A stretch of DNA of 64,000 nt from JAPPHA01 sp963662705 (lineage in GTDB: Bacteria; Pseudomonadota; Alphaproteobacteria; Rhodobacterales; Rhodobacteraceae), in NCBI GenBank assembly GCA_963662705.2, contig OY759767.1:1736001-1800000 (forward strand). Direction: 5' to 3'. Each line of letters starts with the position of its first letter. The stretch's first letter is position 1. Shown here one piece after another: positions 61,409-64,000 of the stretch. The notes under the pieces were generated by a model. It was not told the DNA's origin. It saw only the letters and a list, made by a program, of their open reading frames with translations, and ran no database searches. Position numbers and translations under genes: made by a program.

Positions 61409-62248
61409 GTGATCAACCAGTTGCGAAATATCCTGCTGAAGTCCTGCTTGGCTGCCGCCTTGCTGTTGTCCGCCTGCGGGGATGACGAGATCCCGCCCGA
61501 AGACAGGTCACCGGACGAATTGTACAATGCGGCGGAACAACTCCTTCAAGAGACCGACTATGTCGACGCTGCGGTTCTGTTCGGCGAAGTTGAGCGTCTT
61601 TATCCGTATTCCGATTATGCCAAGCGCGCGGTCATCATGTCCGCTTTCGCGTACCAAAAGGCGGGTCTCTACGAAGAGAGCCGTATCGCGGCGGCCCGCT
61701 ATCTGGACTTCTACCCGGCAGATGAAGATGCTGCCTATGCCCAGTACCTGATTGCGCTCAGCCATTATGACCAGATCGACGACGTCAGCCGCGACCAGGC
61801 CGTCACCCTTGATGCCATTCGGGCGCTTCGGTCCGTTGGCGAGTTCTATCCGGACAGCGAATATGCAACGTCGGCACAATTGAAGCTCGACCTTGCACAT
61901 GATCATCTCGCGGCCAAGGAAATGGAAATTGGCCGGTATTACATGAAACAGGGCCATTTTGGCGCAGCGATCAACCGATTCCGCGTTGTTGTGGAGGAAT
62001 ACGAGACGACATCCCACACGCCCGAAGCCCTGCACCGGTTGGTTGAGTCGTATCTGTCGCTGGGACTTGATGACGAGGCACTAATTGCCGCGGCGATACT
62101 CGGACATAATTTTCGCGGTTCTGAATGGTATCAGGACAGTTACAACCTGTTGTCCGACAGAAACCTGGGGACCAGAGAGCCTGATGCTGGCGCGACGGGA
62201 TGGCTTGGGGAGACCTACCGCCGCGTGATCAGGGGGGAATGGTTGTAG
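61409..62248 (+). CDS. bamD: Outer membrane assembly lipoprotein BamD (ComL)
   Basis: A 279-residue lipoprotein of the BAM complex that inserts beta-barrel proteins in the outer membrane. GTG start (GGAG upstream); the signal peptide ends at lipobox LLSAC with Cys23. Tetratricopeptide repeats follow: LYNAAEQLLQETDYVDAAVL, VERLYPYSDYAKRAVIMSA and later repeats up to LVESYLSLGLDDEALIAAAI. The longer frame from 61043 is not supported by motif or length. recN follows after 21 nt, as commonly seen in alphaproteobacteria. Confidence 0.93.
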   Translation: MINQLRNILLKSCLAAALLLSACGDDEIPPEDRSPDELYNAAEQLLQETDYVDAAVLFGEVERLYPYSDYAKRAVIMSAFAYQKAGLYEESRIAAARYLDFYPADEDAAYAQYLIALSHYDQIDDVSRDQAVTLDAIRALRSVGEFYPDSEYATSAQLKLDLAHDHLAAKEMEIGRYYMKQGHFGAAINRFRVVVEEYETTSHTPEALHRLVESYLSLGLDDEALIAAAILGHNFRGSEWYQDSYNLLSDRNLGTREPDAGATGWLGETYRRVIRGEWL

Positions 62249-62269
62249 CAGACGGTCAGGGGATGACCT

Positions 62270-63925
62270 GTGCTGACCTGCCTGGAAATCCACGATATGA
62301 TCCTTGTGGACCAGCTGGAACTGGAGTTTCGGCCGGGTCTGAACGTACTGACAGGGGAAACCGGAGCCGGAAAGTCCATCCTGCTCGATTGCCTTGGCTT
62401 TGTGCTCGGGTGGAACGTACAGCCGGGAATGCTCCGCAAACCGGAAGTGTTTGGTGAAGTTGCTGCGAACTTTGACCTCTCCGACGACCATCCCGTACTG
62501 GAAACACTTCACGGCGTCGGAGTGCCGGGAAATTCACAGTTGTTACTCAGGCGCCGGCTTCGGCCGGATGGGCGAACCGTTGCATATGTCAATGATCGGC
62601 GGTGCACGCTTGAAACGTTGCGGGACGTTTCGGGCGGTCTGGTCGAGATGGTGGGTCAGCGGCATGATCGCGGCCTCCTTGATCCCGGGTTTCATCTGAA
62701 TCTGCTCGATCAGTTTGCCGGGACGGATCTGTCGCCGCTCAAGCGCAACTGGGACAATTGGCGCGACTGCCGCGAACGGTTGGAGGCTGCCCGGGCTCAA
62801 GTGGACAGGGACAGGCGGGAGACCGACTTTCTTCGACACGCGGCGGGCGAACTCGATGAACTCGCGCCAACGGACGGAGAGGCCGGAAGGCTCGATCAGG
62901 AACGGCGGCTGATGCGAGCCGCCGAACGAGTCCGGGACGATGTGTCCCGTGCCTGGAACAGCCTCGGCTCCCAGGGGGCCGAGGGGCAGATTTCGCAGGC
63001 CATCGGGTGGTTGAACGGGGCGCGTACTGAAGCGGCAGGTCGGCTTGAAGGCGCGTTCGAGGCCCTTGACCGCGCGCTTGAGGAACTTGCATTCGCCGAA
63101 CGTGAAATCGCGGATTGCCTCGAGATTTTCGACTTTTCGCCATCTGACCTGGAGGAGGTCGAAGAACGGTTGTTTGCCTTGAGGAGACTCGCCCGGAAAC
63201 ATGATGTCGATCCGGACCGGCTGCCCGAAGTCCGGGAGTCGATCCAGGCGCGACTTGCGGGTGTGGAGGGATCCGAAGCAGAGGTAAGCGACCTTGCCGA
63301 AAAGGTGCGATCGGCCGAGAGCAGCTACCGAGAGGAGGCGGCACAGCTGTCCGAGCGCCGGCGCTCTGCGGGGCATCAGCTCGACTCCATGATGCTGGGT
63401 GAGCTTCCGTCACTCAAGCTGCAAGACGCCAGGTTCCGCACGGATGTTGATGATGATGCGCCTGCCGGGCCGAATGGCTCCGACACGGTGAGATTCCTCG
63501 CGGCGACCAATCCGGGGATGCCGGCAGGGCCGCTCAATCGAATTGCTTCGGGAGGTGAAATGTCGCGGTTCCTGTTGGCACTCAAGGCATGCCTTGCCAC
63601 CAATTTCGAGCCCTGTTTGCTCGTATTTGACGAAATCGATCGAGGAGTTGGCGGTGCGACCGCAAATGCGGTCGGCAGGCGGCTGGCGACGCTGGCGAAA
63701 AAGACCCAGGTGTTGGTCGTAACGCACTCTCCTCAGGTCGCGGCCTGCGCGGACCACCACTTCCTCGTTTCAAAAGTCGATGTCGAAACCCGGGGCAGCA
63801 CATTGGTCGATGTCGTCCGGCTCGATCCGGAAAAACGGATTGATGAACTTGCGCGAATGCTCGCCGGAAGCGAAGTCACTGGAGAAGCCAGGGCCGCCGC
63901 GAGGGCGCTTCTCTCTGGTCAATGA
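62270..63925 (+). CDS. recN: DNA repair protein RecN
   Basis: A 551-residue SMC-like ATPase acting in double-strand-break repair. The start is a GTG. Walker A TGETGAGKSILLDCL at about 27-41, a central coiled-coil region (about 150-350) with DLAEKVRSAESSYREEAAQL, ABC-type signature ASGGEMSRFLLALKA, Walker B LVFDEIDRGVGGATA, and VVTHSPQVAA as the switch. It is the last complete gene. No LexA-type site was seen in its short upstream gap. Confidence 0.95.
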   Translation: MLTCLEIHDMILVDQLELEFRPGLNVLTGETGAGKSILLDCLGFVLGWNVQPGMLRKPEVFGEVAANFDLSDDHPVLETLHGVGVPGNSQLLLRRRLRPDGRTVAYVNDRRCTLETLRDVSGGLVEMVGQRHDRGLLDPGFHLNLLDQFAGTDLSPLKRNWDNWRDCRERLEAARAQVDRDRRETDFLRHAAGELDELAPTDGEAGRLDQERRLMRAAERVRDDVSRAWNSLGSQGAEGQISQAIGWLNGARTEAAGRLEGAFEALDRALEELAFAEREIADCLEIFDFSPSDLEEVEERLFALRRLARKHDVDPDRLPEVRESIQARLAGVEGSEAEVSDLAEKVRSAESSYREEAAQLSERRRSAGHQLDSMMLGELPSLKLQDARFRTDVDDDAPAGPNGSDTVRFLAATNPGMPAGPLNRIASGGEMSRFLLALKACLATNFEPCLLVFDEIDRGVGGATANAVGRRLATLAKKTQVLVVTHSPQVAACADHHFLVSKVDVETRGSTLVDVVRLDPEKRIDELARMLAGSEVTGEARAAARALLSGQ

Positions 63926-64000
63926 ACTCGTCGGGTCTATGGACCGCGGCATGACCCGGGAACTGAATTGCGGCAGGTGAGTGGAACCTGGTGCCTGCCC
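63926..64000. other. Window end, no gene identified
   Basis: 75 bases after recN with nothing recognisable. In many alphaproteobacteria ligA follows recN, but the window ends too early to see it. Confidence 0.4.

Overview
The window is about 64 kb of GC-rich chromosome from an alphaproteobacterium. The evidence is a GcrA cell-cycle regulator, a DUF1178 protein, adjacent argD-argF, lysC-ptsP and methylthioadenosine phosphorylase-apt pairs, a complete alphaproteobacterial division and cell-wall (dcw) cluster running on into lpxC-bamD-recN, and an FtsZ ending in a conserved tail after a long linker. The gene set fits Rhodobacterales-like bacteria, but no rRNA or other marker is present to fix the order or genus.

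Region by region. 1-414 is the end of an FAD-linked oxidase. 1.4-8.4 kb is a minus-strand block with a MarR-like regulator, an alpha/beta hydrolase and a five-gene peptide/opine-type ABC importer. 9.6-15.9 kb is a plus-strand sugar/glycerol-phosphate-type ABC importer (binding protein, two permeases, ATPase) followed by two intracellular phosphodiesterase-type enzymes; it reads as uptake and breakdown of a phosphodiester. Both importers carry a perfect GC-rich hairpin directly after the binding-protein gene. 16.2-32.3 kb is mostly housekeeping and amino-acid genes: apt, mtaP, a phosphorothioate-type HNH endonuclease, a hydroxyproline epimerase, a GNAT acetyltransferase, an SGNH hydrolase, ptsP-lysC, DUF1178, gcrA, argD-argF, a TerC protein, a pseudouridine synthase and tadA. 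32.3-34.7 kb is a decayed accessory patch holding an excisionase-type antitoxin with a truncated PIN toxin and a broken GAF-domain gene. 34.7-37.7 kb is gatC-gatA, an AmiD-like amidase and the RNase P RNA.

38.2-63.9 kb is the dcw cluster in the order mraZ-rsmH-ftsL-ftsI-murE-murF-mraY-murD-ftsW-murG-murC-murB-ddl-ftsQ-ftsA-ftsZ-lpxC-bamD-recN, mostly with 1-4 nt overlaps. It makes lipid II, flips and crosslinks it at the septum and builds the FtsZ ring. Two antisense cassettes interrupt it: a BrnT/BrnA toxin-antitoxin pair between murD and ftsW, and a retropepsin-like aspartic protease with a small partner between ftsA and ftsZ. The rnpB-mraZ intergenic region holds a ladder of 10-bp repeats resembling an MraZ operator and a GTTC-N7-GTTC sequence of the alphaproteobacterial LexA type.

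No CRISPR array, rRNA or tRNA was recognised. Gene starts were chosen by overlap, Shine-Dalgarno match and family length. All family assignments come from reading motifs, not from database searches.
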